This document shows, in pieces, positions 43,852-53,691 of a stretch of DNA of 64,000 bases. Below the pieces are notes generated by a model. That model was not told where the DNA came from, made no database searches, and was given only the letters and a program-made list of their open reading frames with translations. Position 1 is the first letter of the stretch; each line of letters opens with the position of its first letter. This stretch comes from Pseudophaeobacter sp. EL27 (GTDB lineage: Bacteria; Pseudomonadota; Alphaproteobacteria; Rhodobacterales; Rhodobacteraceae), in contig NZ_OMPQ01000015.1 of assembly GCF_900313025.1 (NCBI RefSeq), positions 71,775 through 135,774 on the forward strand. The letters are read 5' to 3'. The position numbers and the translations under genes are program-made.

Positions 43852-44990
43852 CTCGTTCTCCTCATCGGCCTAGGGCCGTTCAATCCGCCTCTTAGATCGA
43901 AGCGCCCAAAACCGAATTTCCAGGTCAGCCAAATGCGTTGCCGCAAAGGCCTAACCATAATACCAACCCAAAATGAGAAGAGGCACAGTCTCGCTAGTCA
44001 CACACCATCGTGCAGCAACAGCGCACCAGCGCAGGCCACGACAACAGTCGGACAGGTCAAGTTCCTAGGACTTGGAACAGAGGTGAGTGCATTTCATATC
44101 AGCAAATGCTAGGCAGCAGCGCTTTTTGTCCTCGGACCGACCAAAGAATTTGTTACCCCCCAGATGGGCAAGTTAACAAATACTTTATGGAGGTAGGTCA
44201 ACAAAGCGAAAAAACTTTCAGAAATTTTAAGAAATCCTCATTTTGAGGCCCCAGTCCCCCTGTTTTGATCGCTGCCAGAGTAAGGACCAAGGGGCATTGT
44301 TATGGTAACTACAGCAATAGTTTTGCAGGGCGCCCATATATTCCACGGGGGAAACAAAGAGCCGAATTTGCGCTGCTCCCTGTTTCCAAACCAGCAACAG
44401 ACACGGAGTGCCGACCAGTGGGAAATTGACGCAGATCAACCAGAGTTAGTTCTAATCACCGCCAAAAACTCAGGATCAATCCCCCCAATATTCGAGGACT
44501 GCTTCAGTAACCGCAACAGTTTGGGAAAGAATCGCCCAAAGGCCCGTACAATTTGGGGAGAGAACCCAACCAAAAGGCTAGTCTAGAATGAGCATTCGTA
44601 GCTCTTGCAACCCGCAAGTGAGGCATCTTCTCTGAGCGACAATGGAAGGCAAAGACCCTTCATGACCGCAACGCCGAAGGTTTCTGGGGCGTGCAAGACG
44701 AAAAGAACTGCCCGTTGTCATAAAACACCGCAACGAGATCGCTCTTTTTCCAATGGCATGGGCAATCGCACTAAGGGTGTCAGCAAGTCAGAGTAAGTGC
44801 GCAGCGCCGCCAGAAGGGCCATGAATGCCTGTGGTGCGAGGGGGCTTTTCGGAGCCCCTATTAACCAACAGGAGATAGAGGTGACGCTGGCAGGGCCTAT
44901 CGCAAAGGCCGCCGCATTACAGGAATAGACTACACAAATGCGCGGCTCGCTGGGGCGCAGGTTTCGTACACCGCCCCACGAATGTAAAAT
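43852..44990. other. Gene-poor 1.1-kb region
   Basis: No ORF here has convincing coding character on either strand; the longest candidates are under 100 codons and have atypical composition. It includes an upstream region for the RTX/Hint gene, a near-CtrA element TTAACAAATACTTTA (44173-44187), and a small stem-loop GGGGCT/AGCCCC (44841-44858). It may be decayed sequence. I see nothing that can be named. Confidence 0.4.
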
Positions 44991-44991
44991 G

Positions 44992-45012
44992 GGCGGCGAT
45001 GCCAAGGCCGCC
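44992..45012 (-). terminator. Terminator of the potABCD-like operon
   Basis: GGCGGC and GCCGCC form a stem with a 9-base loop, followed on the minus strand by CATTTTAC. It is 20-40 bases after the substrate-binding protein stop. Confidence 0.6.
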
Positions 45013-45033
45013 ACCCATATGTTTCCAGCAAGC

Positions 45034-46071
45034 TTACTTCTTCAAGTTAACCCAGATCTTATCATAGATCGCCTGAGTTGCTTCATCACAGACTTCGATA
45101 AAGACCCCGGCACCAGCACTAGCGGGCGGATTGCCCTCTGGCAGGTTCGCCAGTTCAGGGTCCAGGAAGGGCGCGACACCAGACAGGCCGGATCCGTAGC
45201 GCGCATAGTTGGACACTGCGGCAATGTTTTCTGGCTCAAGCAGGAAATCCATGAACTTTAGCGCGTTTTCACGGTTGGGCGCGTCTTTCAGCAGCACCAC
45301 ATTGTCCATCCAGACAACGTAACCCTGGGTCGGGAATGCATAGCTCAAGGTGTCGCGTTCTTCACGGGCCTTGGCGGCAAAGCCATCATAGATCTGACCA
45401 ACGGCTGCGTCACCCGACACCAGAACCTCTTTGGCAGTATCCGAGTTGAACGACGCCCAATGCCCCTTGGCCTCTTGGAGCATCGCGTTCAACTCTGTCA
45501 GCTTTGCGCGATCGGTCGAGCATTGCTCCATGCCAAGATGCAACGCCGCCATCGCCATGACTTCGCCCTGGCTGTCCAGCATATTGATCTTGCCCGAAAG
45601 CTCTGCGGGTGGGTTGAACAGGATATCTGTTGTGTTGATATCTCCAGCAAACACGGCGGAATCCACCGCAAATGACGTCGATCCCCACTGGTATGGGATC
45701 GAATGCGCCCAGCCTGGATCAAACGACGGATTTGCCCACTCAGGTGCGATATTGCCTTTGTTGGCAAGTTCTCCGTCACCGATGCGGTCCAGCAGGCCTT
45801 CTGCTGCCATGATCGAAACCATGTAGTCGCCGGGGACTGCAACGTCATAGGTGCCGATAGCTCCGGCTTTCAAGGAGGCAAGCATTGCTTCGTTGGAATC
45901 GTAGGTATCCATGGTAACTTCGATACCGGTTTGCGCTGTGAACTTGTCCATCAGCTCTTGTGGCATGTATTCGAACCAGTGGTAGACAACCAGTTTGCCC
46001 TCGGCGCTGACAGCATTGGCGGCCAGTGCCATCCCCATCGCGGTGACCGTCGTCTTTAGCATGGTATTCAT
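45034..46071 (-). CDS. Polyamine-type ABC transporter substrate-binding protein (PotD family)
   Basis: 345 residues. The Sec signal ends near AVSAEGK. The mature protein is a cluster-D/PotD-type binding protein: LVVYHWFEYMPQELMDKFTA, MDTYDSNEAMLASLKAG and YDVAVPGDYMVSIMAAEGLL. It captures a spermidine/putrescine-like cation in the periplasm. The polyamine-ligand acidic residues cannot be assigned without alignment, so other amines are possible. Last gene of the ABC operon. Confidence 0.85.
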   Translation of the reverse strand: MNTMLKTTVTAMGMALAANAVSAEGKLVVYHWFEYMPQELMDKFTAQTGIEVTMDTYDSNEAMLASLKAGAIGTYDVAVPGDYMVSIMAAEGLLDRIGDGELANKGNIAPEWANPSFDPGWAHSIPYQWGSTSFAVDSAVFAGDINTTDILFNPPAELSGKINMLDSQGEVMAMAALHLGMEQCSTDRAKLTELNAMLQEAKGHWASFNSDTAKEVLVSGDAAVGQIYDGFAAKAREERDTLSYAFPTQGYVVWMDNVVLLKDAPNRENALKFMDFLLEPENIAAVSNYARYGSGLSGVAPFLDPELANLPEGNPPASAGAGVFIEVCDEATQAIYDKIWVNLKK

Positions 46072-46091
46072 GGGTTGAGTTCCTCTGTTGG

Positions 46092-46901
46092 TTACTTTGT
46101 TTTATCGGTTTTCGAGACGAAGTAGCTGATTGTGACCATTATGATTGAGACGCTCAGCAGCATGGTCGAGATCGCCATAATGTTTGGCTTGAGGCCTTGT
46201 TTGACCGAGCCAAAAATCGCCGTGGGCAGGGTCTCGATGCCAGCGCCCTTGACGAAGTTGGTGATGATGAAGTCATCAAGAGAGACGATGAAGGCGAGCA
46301 GGAAGCCGGAGATGATACCGGGCATCATCAGGGGCATCAGGATCCTGGTAAAAGCCTGTCTTTTGGTGGCGTAAAGATCCATCGCCGCCTGTTCATAGCT
46401 GTCCTCAATTCCTTGCATTCGGGCCGAAATCGGCAGGTAAGCAAAGGGAATACAAAAGGCGATATGCGCCAACAGGATCGTCATCAGGCCGCGACCAAAA
46501 CCAATCGAATTGAAAAAGATCAGCGTGGCGACAGCCGTCACGATTTCAGGCACCATCAGCGGCAGGGAGATCAGGCCAAAACTCACCCTGCGCAGGCGGA
46601 ACTTGCCCCCCCGAACAATCGCGGTCGCCGCCAGCGTGGCAATTGCCGTTGACACGGTGGCCGCAATGATTGCGATGACAAAGCTGTTGCGCGCGGCCAG
46701 TTTGAACTTGCCGCTTTCCGGGCCGGTGAACACATCAACGTACCAGTGCAGCGACAGCCCTTCCCAAACGGTGATCGATTTTGAGGCGTTAAAGGAATAG
46801 ACCGTTACGACGACCAGTGGGGCGTAGAGGATGATCAGGCAAAGAATGGTGATGGCCCGAAACCCTTTATAATTGCGAACATCTGCTGTTGAGCGCGCCA
46901 T
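46092..46901 (-). CDS. Polyamine-type ABC transporter permease (PotC family)
   Basis: 269 residues with about six transmembrane segments and the inner-membrane EAA-type loop [19 protein letters not shown]. The start is the ATG that overlaps the TAA of the upstream permease gene by one base; an upstream open extension is inside that gene. It forms the channel with the PotB-type permease and is energised by the PotA-type ATPase. Confidence 0.88.
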   Translation of the reverse strand: MARSTADVRNYKGFRAITILCLIILYAPLVVVTVYSFNASKSITVWEGLSLHWYVDVFTGPESGKFKLAARNSFVIAIIAATVSTAIATLAATAIVRGGKFRLRRVSFGLISLPLMVPEIVTAVATLIFFNSIGFGRGLMTILLAHIAFCIPFAYLPISARMQGIEDSYEQAAMDLYATKRQAFTRILMPLMMPGIISGFLLAFIVSLDDFIITNFVKGAGIETLPTAIFGSVKQGLKPNIMAISTMLLSVSIIMVTISYFVSKTDKTK

Positions 46902-47830
46902 TATCCTGCCTCCTTTTCTGCCTTGGCTTGCTGTCGGGCAAAGATCAGCAGGATGATGAGAACCATGGTCAACAGGATCATGGAGGCCGCTGCCCCAAAG
47001 GGCCAATTGCCGGCGTTGCCCTTAAATTGCTCTTCGATCAGCGAGCCAATCATGAAGTTTTTGGCACCCCCAAGAAGATCAGGGGCGAGGAAAGAGCCAA
47101 GCGAGGGCACAAAAACAAGGATGCAGCCCGCGATGACACCAGGTTTGACCGCGGGCAGCAGGATACGACGCAGCGTGGTCGCCTTGCTGGCATAGAGATC
47201 CGCTGCCGCTTCGGAGAGCGTGAAGTTGTAGCGCTCGACCGCTGCGTAGATCGGCAACACCATGAAGGGCAGGTAGGAATAGAACAAACCCAGCTGGACC
47301 GCGAAATTGGTGTTGATGATCCGGATCGGATCATCGATCAACCCGATGTTCATCAGGAAACCATTCAACGGGCCTTCGTCACGCAGCAAGAACTTCATCG
47401 ACACCGTCCGGATCAACAGGTTCACCCAATAGGGGATGGTGATCAGGAAGACCCAAATGGGGCGCACGTTTTCGGCACGGGTCGCGATGAAATAGGCCGT
47501 TGGGAAGCCAATGACCAAACTCAGGAGCGTTGCTGCTCCGGCCTGCCAGATCGAGCGCCAGAAGATTGTGATATAGGTCCATTCCACGCTACAGGCTTCG
47601 TCGCCAAACAGGCCGCGATCACAGAAAAACTGCTCATAGGAGGCCAGACTAAACTCCCAAACAACGCCGCCGCGGAACTCTTTAGTCAGGAACGAATAGA
47701 CTAACATCATCCCGACCGGCACCAGTGAGAGCACCAGTAATACGACCCAAGAAGGCAGCAACAACCAATTGCGGGCCTCTGCATAGGTGTCCGTTGTTGC
47801 GCTGCCGCCGCTTGCTGCACCGCTAGCCAT
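46901..47830 (-). CDS. Polyamine-type ABC transporter permease (PotB family)
   Basis: 309 residues with about six transmembrane helices. The coupling-helix EAA loop is seen in [21 protein letters not shown] hydrophilic periplasmic loop (about 65-95) contains [14 protein letters not shown]. The stop of the ATPase gene overlaps its start, and its own stop overlaps the next permease, so translation is coupled throughout. Confidence 0.88.
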   Translation of the reverse strand: MASGAASGGSATTDTYAEARNWLLLPSWVVLLVLSLVPVGMMLVYSFLTKEFRGGVVWEFSLASYEQFFCDRGLFGDEACSVEWTYITIFWRSIWQAGAATLLSLVIGFPTAYFIATRAENVRPIWVFLITIPYWVNLLIRTVSMKFLLRDEGPLNGFLMNIGLIDDPIRIINTNFAVQLGLFYSYLPFMVLPIYAAVERYNFTLSEAAADLYASKATTLRRILLPAVKPGVIAGCILVFVPSLGSFLAPDLLGGAKNFMIGSLIEEQFKGNAGNWPFGAAASMILLTMVLIILLIFARQQAKAEKEAG

Positions 47831-48921
47831 CAGTCTACCAGGAGGCGTGCCGCCCCCAGCTCCATGTTGACGAAGACATCATTACCCGGCTCAAATATGC
47901 GTTTGTTGCCGCGATCCGAATTGGAGGTGCGAACAGTAAAGTTCGGCCCATCCGCCAGATCGATGATCGTGGTGATATCCGTGCCGGCAAATACGTTCTC
48001 AAGCACCTTGCCTTTGAGGCTTTCGCTTTCCGTTGGCTCATCCGAGATAAACAGCCGTTCTGGGCGCACCGACATATGCACCTTGGCGCCGGTACCAATG
48101 CCATCAACAGCATTGCAGGTCAGTTCATGGCCACCGCCGAGGTGGCAAATCGCCCGACCGTTGTTGATCGCATCAACGGAGACCTCCAGAAGATTTGTTT
48201 CGCCGATGAAATCCGCAACAAACATGTTGCGTGGGCTTTCATAGATGTCGCGGGCCCCTCCCAGTTGCTGCAGCTCACCGGCAGACATAACCGCGATGCG
48301 GTCAGACATCGTCAGGGCTTCTTCCTGATCATGGGTCACAAAGATAAATGTGATCCCGGTTTCACGCTGCAAATGCTTGAGTTCCAACTGCATCGCCTGG
48401 CGCAGTTTCAGATCCAACGCCGACAGCGGCTCATCCAACAGCAGCACCTTGGGCTGCGGCGCCAGCGCGCGCGCCAGTGCCACCCGCTGCTGTTGGCCCC
48501 CCGAAAGCTGCGAGGGTTTGCGCGCCGAGAACTGCGACAGCTGCACCAATTCGAGCATTTCCCCCGCCCGCTTACGTGCCTTGCCCTTGGATTTACCGCG
48601 CATTTCCAGACCAAAAGCCACATTGTCCAGAATGGTCATATGCGGAAACAGCGCATAGTTCTGAAACACGGTGTTCACCGGTCGCTGATGCGGTGGCAGG
48701 GTCTCGATCTCCTCTCCGTAGAGATAGATTCCGCCCTCCGTCACATCCTCAAAACCAGCAATCATCCGCAAAAGCGTGGTCTTGCCGCACCCGGATGGGC
48801 CCAACAGGGTGAAAAACTCGTTGTCCATGATGGACAGTGATATTTTCTTTAAGGCTGTAAAATCGCCGTAGCGCTTCACAGCATCGCGCACATCAATCGC
48901 GACTTCGGGATCGTGAGACAA
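47830..48921 (-). CDS. Polyamine-type ABC transporter ATPase (PotA family)
   Basis: 363 residues. Walker A LLGPSGCGKTTLLRMIAGF, Q-loop FQNYALFPHMTI, signature LSGGQQQRVALARALA, Walker B KVLLLDEPLSALD and switch His (FVTHDQEEAL). A C-terminal TOBE-type regulatory domain (about 280-360) follows. First gene of the operon; a LysR-type palindrome lies 85-99 bases upstream. Together with the three downstream genes it encodes a complete importer for a polyamine-like substrate. Confidence 0.93.
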   Translation of the reverse strand: MSHDPEVAIDVRDAVKRYGDFTALKKISLSIMDNEFFTLLGPSGCGKTTLLRMIAGFEDVTEGGIYLYGEEIETLPPHQRPVNTVFQNYALFPHMTILDNVAFGLEMRGKSKGKARKRAGEMLELVQLSQFSARKPSQLSGGQQQRVALARALAPQPKVLLLDEPLSALDLKLRQAMQLELKHLQRETGITFIFVTHDQEEALTMSDRIAVMSAGELQQLGGARDIYESPRNMFVADFIGETNLLEVSVDAINNGRAICHLGGGHELTCNAVDGIGTGAKVHMSVRPERLFISDEPTESESLKGKVLENVFAGTDITTIIDLADGPNFTVRTSNSDRGNKRIFEPGNDVFVNMELGAARLLVD

Positions 48922-49388
48922 AGCGTCCTCCCTGGAAACAGTTCAGTTACAAGGAGCATAGGGGGCCTGTTTACCCGCGTTAATGACGGAGTCCCTCAGC
49001 GTTCATTAGCCTAAGCCTAACGAAATTTTTTAATTATATTTCAATATGTTGAAATTCATTCACCCATGAATTGCCATTGTATAGTGATTGCTTCGGCGCG
49101 GCCTAACCGGCGACAGGCAAAACATATCTCTACCGCGATCGGCGCACCTGGTCTTTGCCGTCAGGGCCTAACAAGCTGATGGAGGCGCGCAGATCAGCAC
49201 ATTGAATTTGGCGACGCACCGACAGTCGTAAAATGCCATCTGGCCGACATCGCAGTCGCAAAAAGTGAGTTGCAACTGCGCCCGGGACCGCTGCTTTGCC
49301 CCACGCGTATCCCTTTCCTAGCCACTCATAAAGAGACAGGTGCGACACCGGAATTGTCCCCACAGGAGGGTTAGACGCGGCACAGATT
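48922..49388. other. Upstream region of the ABC operon
   Basis: 467 bases with no supported gene; the AT-rich promoter segment near 49025-49065 follows the operator-like palindrome. A minus-strand open frame at 49130-49411 does not look like a real protein. Confidence 0.45.
49006..49020. promoter_or_regulatory. LysR-type operator 4 (ABC operon)
   Basis: TTAGCCTAAGCCTAA fits T-N11-A and agrees with the regulon palindrome at 13 of 17 positions when one flanking base on each side is counted. It is 85-99 bases upstream of the PotA-type start. Confidence 0.55.
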
Positions 49389-50537
49389 TCACCCCTCCAG
49401 GTCTTCGACAATCCGCAGCATCATCCTGTCACAGGCAGCCAGCTGCGCTTCCTCGACATACTCGTCAGGTTTATGCCCCTGCCCCTCCATCGAGCCCGGA
49501 CCACAAACGACCGTCGGAATCCCGAGATTGGAAAAAAAGCCGGCTTCGGTGCCAAAGGCCACTTTGGTGATGTCCTGTTGTTCTGCAAGCCGCTGAGCCA
49601 GTGTTACAACCGGCGCGTCCCTAGGCACATCCAGGCCCGGATAGGCATTGTAACGGTTCAGCTTGATCGCAGCCCCGGGAAACAGATCGCGATACCGCCC
49701 GGCCACAGCCACTGCAGCCTCTGTCAGGCGCGCCATAATCTCCTCTGGGTCGTCTGCGGCCAAATGTCTGTATTCAAACGTTACATCGGCACTATCGGCC
49801 ACAATGTTGAGCGCCATACCACCGCTGAGCGTTCCAACATGCAGCGTTGTATAGGCGACACTGTACCCCTCGTCCCGCTGTCCCTCTTTCGCATACCAGT
49901 CCTGGATCCCGCGCAGCTCAGAGACAAAATCAGTCGCCAAATGCAGCGCGTTGACAAACCTGGGCGCCAGAGCGGAATGGCCGTTCTGCCCATTGCAGCT
50001 TGCCCGGATCGCCGCTTTACCCTTGTGCCCAATAGCGACACGCATCTCAGTCGGCTCGCCAACAAAACAGGCGCGCGGTGTTCCCAATAACGGAGATAAC
50101 GCCGCAAGCATTTGCTGAATGCCGACGCAGCCGATTTCCTCGTCATAAGAGAAAACCAGCTTGAGTGGTTCTTTCAAACGACGTGTCGCGGCCATATCTG
50201 CGGCGGTCAACATCGCCGCCAGATAGCCCTTCATATCGGTGGTGCCACGGCCAAAAATCTTGCCATCTTCTTTGGTCATCCGAAAGGCGTCGCGGCTCCA
50301 ATCCTGGCACTCGACAGGCACCACGTCTGTGTGGCTTGACAGCATTATGCCGCCCTCACCAGCGCCGATTTCGGCATATAGCCCCGCCTTCTGACCACAG
50401 GGCGAGGGCAAGCGGCGCAGCCGAAAGCCGCGAGTCTTGAGATAGGTCTCAATAAAGGAAATGATGTCCAAATTCGAACGCGCGCTGACCGAGTTAAACC
50501 CGATCAGACGCGCAAGATTGTCGATAGTCTGCGTCAT
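49389..50537 (-). CDS. M20-family deacetylase (acetylornithine deacetylase/ArgE-like)
   Basis: 382 residues. M20 metallopeptidase fold: SSHTDVVP (zinc His/Asp), GRGTTDMKGYLAA, SYDEEIGCVG (catalytic Glu) and a dimerisation lid with NGQNGHSALAP. ArgE-type enzymes hydrolyse N-acetylornithine or related N-acyl amino acids. It follows the TMADH-like gene by 10 bases, so here it more likely removes an acyl group from a catabolic intermediate than serves arginine biosynthesis. A dedicated symbol is withheld. Confidence 0.85.
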   Translation of the reverse strand: MTQTIDNLARLIGFNSVSARSNLDIISFIETYLKTRGFRLRRLPSPCGQKAGLYAEIGAGEGGIMLSSHTDVVPVECQDWSRDAFRMTKEDGKIFGRGTTDMKGYLAAMLTAADMAATRRLKEPLKLVFSYDEEIGCVGIQQMLAALSPLLGTPRACFVGEPTEMRVAIGHKGKAAIRASCNGQNGHSALAPRFVNALHLATDFVSELRGIQDWYAKEGQRDEGYSVAYTTLHVGTLSGGMALNIVADSADVTFEYRHLAADDPEEIMARLTEAAVAVAGRYRDLFPGAAIKLNRYNAYPGLDVPRDAPVVTLAQRLAEQQDITKVAFGTEAGFFSNLGIPTVVCGPGSMEGQGHKPDEYVEEAQLAACDRMMLRIVEDLEG

Positions 50538-50547
50538 GTATTGATGC

Positions 50548-52617
50548 TCAATCTACGGCCAGTTCAGTGATTTCCCGGCGGAATGGCAGCGCATCCCCAA
50601 TATCCGGTTCGTCCAACTCACGAGCATAGCGGTGACCAGCATAGGTTGCCCAGGCGATTGGGCCAGGCGCATTGGCGTCACCGATCAGCTTGACGGATTT
50701 GATGCCCGCGTCAGCCCATTCTGCTTCGCGTGCCTTAAGATCGTTGTATACACCGTTGTTTTCTTGGCGGGCAGCCACAATCACTACGGCGTCAGCTTCG
50801 TGTCTCTGGGGACGATCAGTGTAGACGCAATTGCTGACCACGTGATCCGGGTGGATTTCCTTTACACCGCGATTGAGCACAATATCAACGCCAGCTTCAA
50901 CCAGACGGGGGTGAATTGCGATCTGTTCCAGCGTGTTGTTGGTCCAGTCGCTGACATAGGCGGAGGGGGTGATCAAGGTGACCTCAGCGCCGTTTTTGGC
51001 CATCAGTTCCGCCAAAACGCCACCCATGTAGTAATGATCGTCGTCAAACACGATGACCTTGCCCGTTGGAATGGTTCCGTCCATCAGGTCATCAGGCGTA
51101 TAGATCTTGGCCCCCTCAGCAATGGGCATGGGCACCACATGCTGGCGCGCAACCCCATCGCGACGCCATTTCGATCCGGTCGCCAGACAGATGTTCTGGA
51201 ACCCAAATTCTAGAATGCTCTCCGCATCCAGCGCGCTGTCGAAATAGGTTTCAACATTGGATTTCTGGCTGATCTGATACTCACGGTATTCCAGAACCCG
51301 CCCCCAGGCGCTGAGCCCCGGCAGCTGGCGTTCACGCGCAACGCGCCCGCCCAGCGTGGTTGTGGCCTCGGCAATTGCCACGTCATAGCCGCGTTCAGAC
51401 AAGGCCCGAGCGGCTTCCAGCCCGGCGGGGCCGGATCCCACGACCAGCACGTTTTCGCTGTCGCCTTTGGTGTTCATCTTCTCAGGGTGCCAACCTTTGC
51501 GCCATTCTTCCATGAAGGTCGGATTCTGGGTGCACCGGCTGATCGACATGGTCATGTCACCGGTGATGCAGATATTGCAGCCGATGCATTCGCGGATATC
51601 TTCTATCCGGCCTTCTTCGATCTTCTTGGGCAGGAAAGGATCTGCGATAGAAGGACGCGCGCAGCCGATCATATCCAGCACACCGGTCCTAATCTGTTTG
51701 ACCATGACATCCGGCGAGGTGAACCGCCCTACCCCGACGATGGGCTTGTCTGTGAGCTCATGAATGCCACGCACCAGCTGCTCTTGTGCGGCTTCTTCTT
51801 TGAAACGCGAGGGGCCAGAACAATCTTCCCAGGTGCCCTGTGCCAAATCCCAAAGATCAGGCAGATCCCGGTTCATTTCGATGTAATCGCGCACCTCGGC
51901 GTTGGAGAACCCCAGCTCGCCAATGGTTTCATCCAGCGACACCCGCAAGGCGATCCCCATGGTGTCGCCCACCGCATCCTTGATATCGGCAATGACCTCT
52001 TGCGAAAAACGCGCCCGGTTTTCCAGACTGCCGCCATATTCATCGGTCCGCTGGTTGGTAGCGCGGCTCAGGAAATGCTGGAAAATACCAAACCCATGCG
52101 CGCCGTAGAGATTGATCAGATCAAACCCTGCCTTTTTTGAGCGCTTTGCAGCATTCACAAACCACCGCCGTAGATTGACGATATCTGTCTTGTCCAATGA
52201 GCGTGCCTGCACCGGGTCATTGGTGAAGGTGCGGATCGGCATCGCAGAGGGCGCCAGTGGCACCTCCTTTGAGTAGAGGTTCGGGCCGTTGATACCCGAA
52301 TAGGCCAATTGGATGCCGGCCAGGGCACCGTGGGTCTTCATCCGTTCGGACATCTTGCGCAGCTGCGGAATATCCTTGTCTTCCCAAAGACGTAGCTCGA
52401 TGAAGGGGGTGATTTCTGAAGTGTGGTGCATCTCGCATTGTTCAGTGAAAATCACCCCCCAGCCGCCTTCTGCCTTGATGCCACGCATGGCTGCTGCAGC
52501 CGAGGGATCGCGGTAGCCACCACCGTTGCAATGCGGGACCTGATAGAAACGGTTTTTGGCCGTAACGGGACCGATCTGCATCGGCTCGAATAGGATATCG
52601 TAGCGGGGATCGCGCAA
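50548..52617 (-). CDS. FMN/FAD, 4Fe-4S oxidoreductase of the trimethylamine dehydrogenase/N-demethylase family
   Basis: 689 residues with a TTG start. AGGAGG lies 6 bases before TTG, and LRDPRYDILFEPMQIGPV is the family N-terminus. An upstream ATG at 52725 would add 36 unrelated residues and swallow the operator. Old-yellow-type FMN barrel (NRFYQVPHCNGGGYRDPS; GGSLENRARF), Cys cluster in CIGCNICITGDMTMSISRC for 4Fe-4S, then FAD/NADH half (VLVVGSGPAGLEAARALSER). Relatives demethylate trimethylamine, dimethylglycine or N-methylproline. The substrate here is unknown. Confidence 0.85.
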   Translation of the reverse strand: MRDPRYDILFEPMQIGPVTAKNRFYQVPHCNGGGYRDPSAAAAMRGIKAEGGWGVIFTEQCEMHHTSEITPFIELRLWEDKDIPQLRKMSERMKTHGALAGIQLAYSGINGPNLYSKEVPLAPSAMPIRTFTNDPVQARSLDKTDIVNLRRWFVNAAKRSKKAGFDLINLYGAHGFGIFQHFLSRATNQRTDEYGGSLENRARFSQEVIADIKDAVGDTMGIALRVSLDETIGELGFSNAEVRDYIEMNRDLPDLWDLAQGTWEDCSGPSRFKEEAAQEQLVRGIHELTDKPIVGVGRFTSPDVMVKQIRTGVLDMIGCARPSIADPFLPKKIEEGRIEDIRECIGCNICITGDMTMSISRCTQNPTFMEEWRKGWHPEKMNTKGDSENVLVVGSGPAGLEAARALSERGYDVAIAEATTTLGGRVARERQLPGLSAWGRVLEYREYQISQKSNVETYFDSALDAESILEFGFQNICLATGSKWRRDGVARQHVVPMPIAEGAKIYTPDDLMDGTIPTGKVIVFDDDHYYMGGVLAELMAKNGAEVTLITPSAYVSDWTNNTLEQIAIHPRLVEAGVDIVLNRGVKEIHPDHVVSNCVYTDRPQRHEADAVVIVAARQENNGVYNDLKAREAEWADAGIKSVKLIGDANAPGPIAWATYAGHRYARELDEPDIGDALPFRREITELAVD

Positions 52618-52697
52618 TTTTGCCTCCTCAGGTCTTAGGGTCCACCCAGAATACTTGCTGAACCCTCCACCGAAAGATGCCGTTGCAAAAGCGTTGA

Positions 52698-52712
52698 TTA
52701 GGATGTCCCTAA
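52698..52712. promoter_or_regulatory. LysR-type operator 3 (TMADH-like unit)
   Basis: TTAGG-N5-CCTAA, a T-N11-A palindrome, 81-95 bases upstream of the TTG start. Its outer bases agree with the other three sites; the centre differs. Confidence 0.5.
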
Positions 52713-52739
52713 GAGGATTGCCCACCCGCTGTGCAGCCC

Positions 52740-53663
52740 TCAGCCGTCAAGACCCGGAAACCCCGTTCTGATCAGCTCTTCGCTACAATGTTTGGCAAAG
52801 GCGCGCACCACGCTGGAGGAATCCGCATCATTGGACATCAAAAGCCCCATCCGCATTGGCCTCACATCGCCAACAAGTGGGATGAACTTCAACGGTTTTC
52901 CATCCGGAGCACGATCATTCACCGGGCGCACATTAGCGATGGAATAGCCAAAACCATTGGCCACCAGGCTGCGCATGACCGCCATGTCTTTTGTACGTTC
53001 TGCGACATTGGGCACCGCGTTGATCTTTGCGAAGAAAGACAAAAAGTAGTCCGAACTAAACGGTAAATCCAACAGGACCATCGGATAGTCGTTCAGCTCG
53101 GCCACGGAGACTGCAGGCAAATGTGAGAGCGGATGGGCGACATCCACAATCGCAAAGGGGGGCAGCTCCAGCAGGGATGTGAACTGCAGATCCGCAGGCA
53201 AATTCAGATCATAGGTCAGTGCCACGTCGATTTCGGCCCGCCGCAACAGGCTGAAAATCTCAGATTGGTTCGCCTCTTTTTGATGCACATTGACCTCAGG
53301 AAAGGCCTGCTCGAAACTCCGGCGCACCGTTGGCAGAAGAACCTGGGCAAATGTGATCAGACAGCCTACCGAAAGACGCCCGCGCACCACACCGGAGATA
53401 TCGCCCGCCAGCGCCATCATCCCCTCGGCCTCTTTCAGAACGAGTTTGGCCTGCTCCAGCATGATGCGGCCTGCTTGGGACAATGACAGACCCTGCGCAT
53501 GCTGGCGCACAAATAGCGGCATGCCGAACTCTTTTTCCAGCTGATTGATCGCCGAGGAAATGGAGGGCGACGACACATTCACCTGCTCCGACGCAAGCGC
53601 AATGCTGCCAGCTTCACCAACAGCAACAAAATACTCCAATTGTCTGAGAGTGTATCTCAGCAT
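52740..53663 (-). CDS. LysR-family transcriptional regulator (probable local regulator)
   Basis: 307 residues. The N-terminal winged HTH is YTLRQLEYFVAVGEAGSIAL then SPSISSAINQLEKEFGMPLF. A linker helix and a type 2 periplasmic-binding effector domain follow (about 90-300; GRLSVGCLITFAQVLLPTVR). It lies in the catabolic cluster in the same orientation, 28 bases after the aldehyde dehydrogenase, so it is probably co-transcribed rather than divergent. It is the only LysR gene in the window and the natural candidate to bind the four palindromes. Confidence 0.9.
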   Translation of the reverse strand: MLRYTLRQLEYFVAVGEAGSIALASEQVNVSSPSISSAINQLEKEFGMPLFVRQHAQGLSLSQAGRIMLEQAKLVLKEAEGMMALAGDISGVVRGRLSVGCLITFAQVLLPTVRRSFEQAFPEVNVHQKEANQSEIFSLLRRAEIDVALTYDLNLPADLQFTSLLELPPFAIVDVAHPLSHLPAVSVAELNDYPMVLLDLPFSSDYFLSFFAKINAVPNVAERTKDMAVMRSLVANGFGYSIANVRPVNDRAPDGKPLKFIPLVGDVRPMRMGLLMSNDADSSSVVRAFAKHCSEELIRTGFPGLDG

Positions 53664-53691
53664 CGCCCATCCTTTGGCCCAAGAGCGCTCA

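Noticed and set aside
40624-44112. Several long plus-strand ORFs antisense to the RTX/Hint gene
   Set aside because: They mirror the repetitive, GC-biased calcium-binding repeats of the real minus-strand gene and have no homologous motifs.
44173-44187. TTAACAAATACTTTA as a CtrA site
   Set aside because: One mismatch in the second half and no gene start at a suitable distance; noted only in the region description.
44302-44586. 94-codon plus-strand ORF in the gene-poor region
   Set aside because: Low coding character, no recognisable motif, no operon context.
44718-45014. 98-codon minus-strand ORF next to the substrate-binding protein gene
   Set aside because: It spans the operon terminator and has no protein-like features; probable chance frame.
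49130-49411. 93-codon minus-strand ORF upstream of the ABC operon
   Set aside because: Composition unlike neighbouring proteins, no domain, no ribosome-binding site; lies in an intergenic region with chance open frames.
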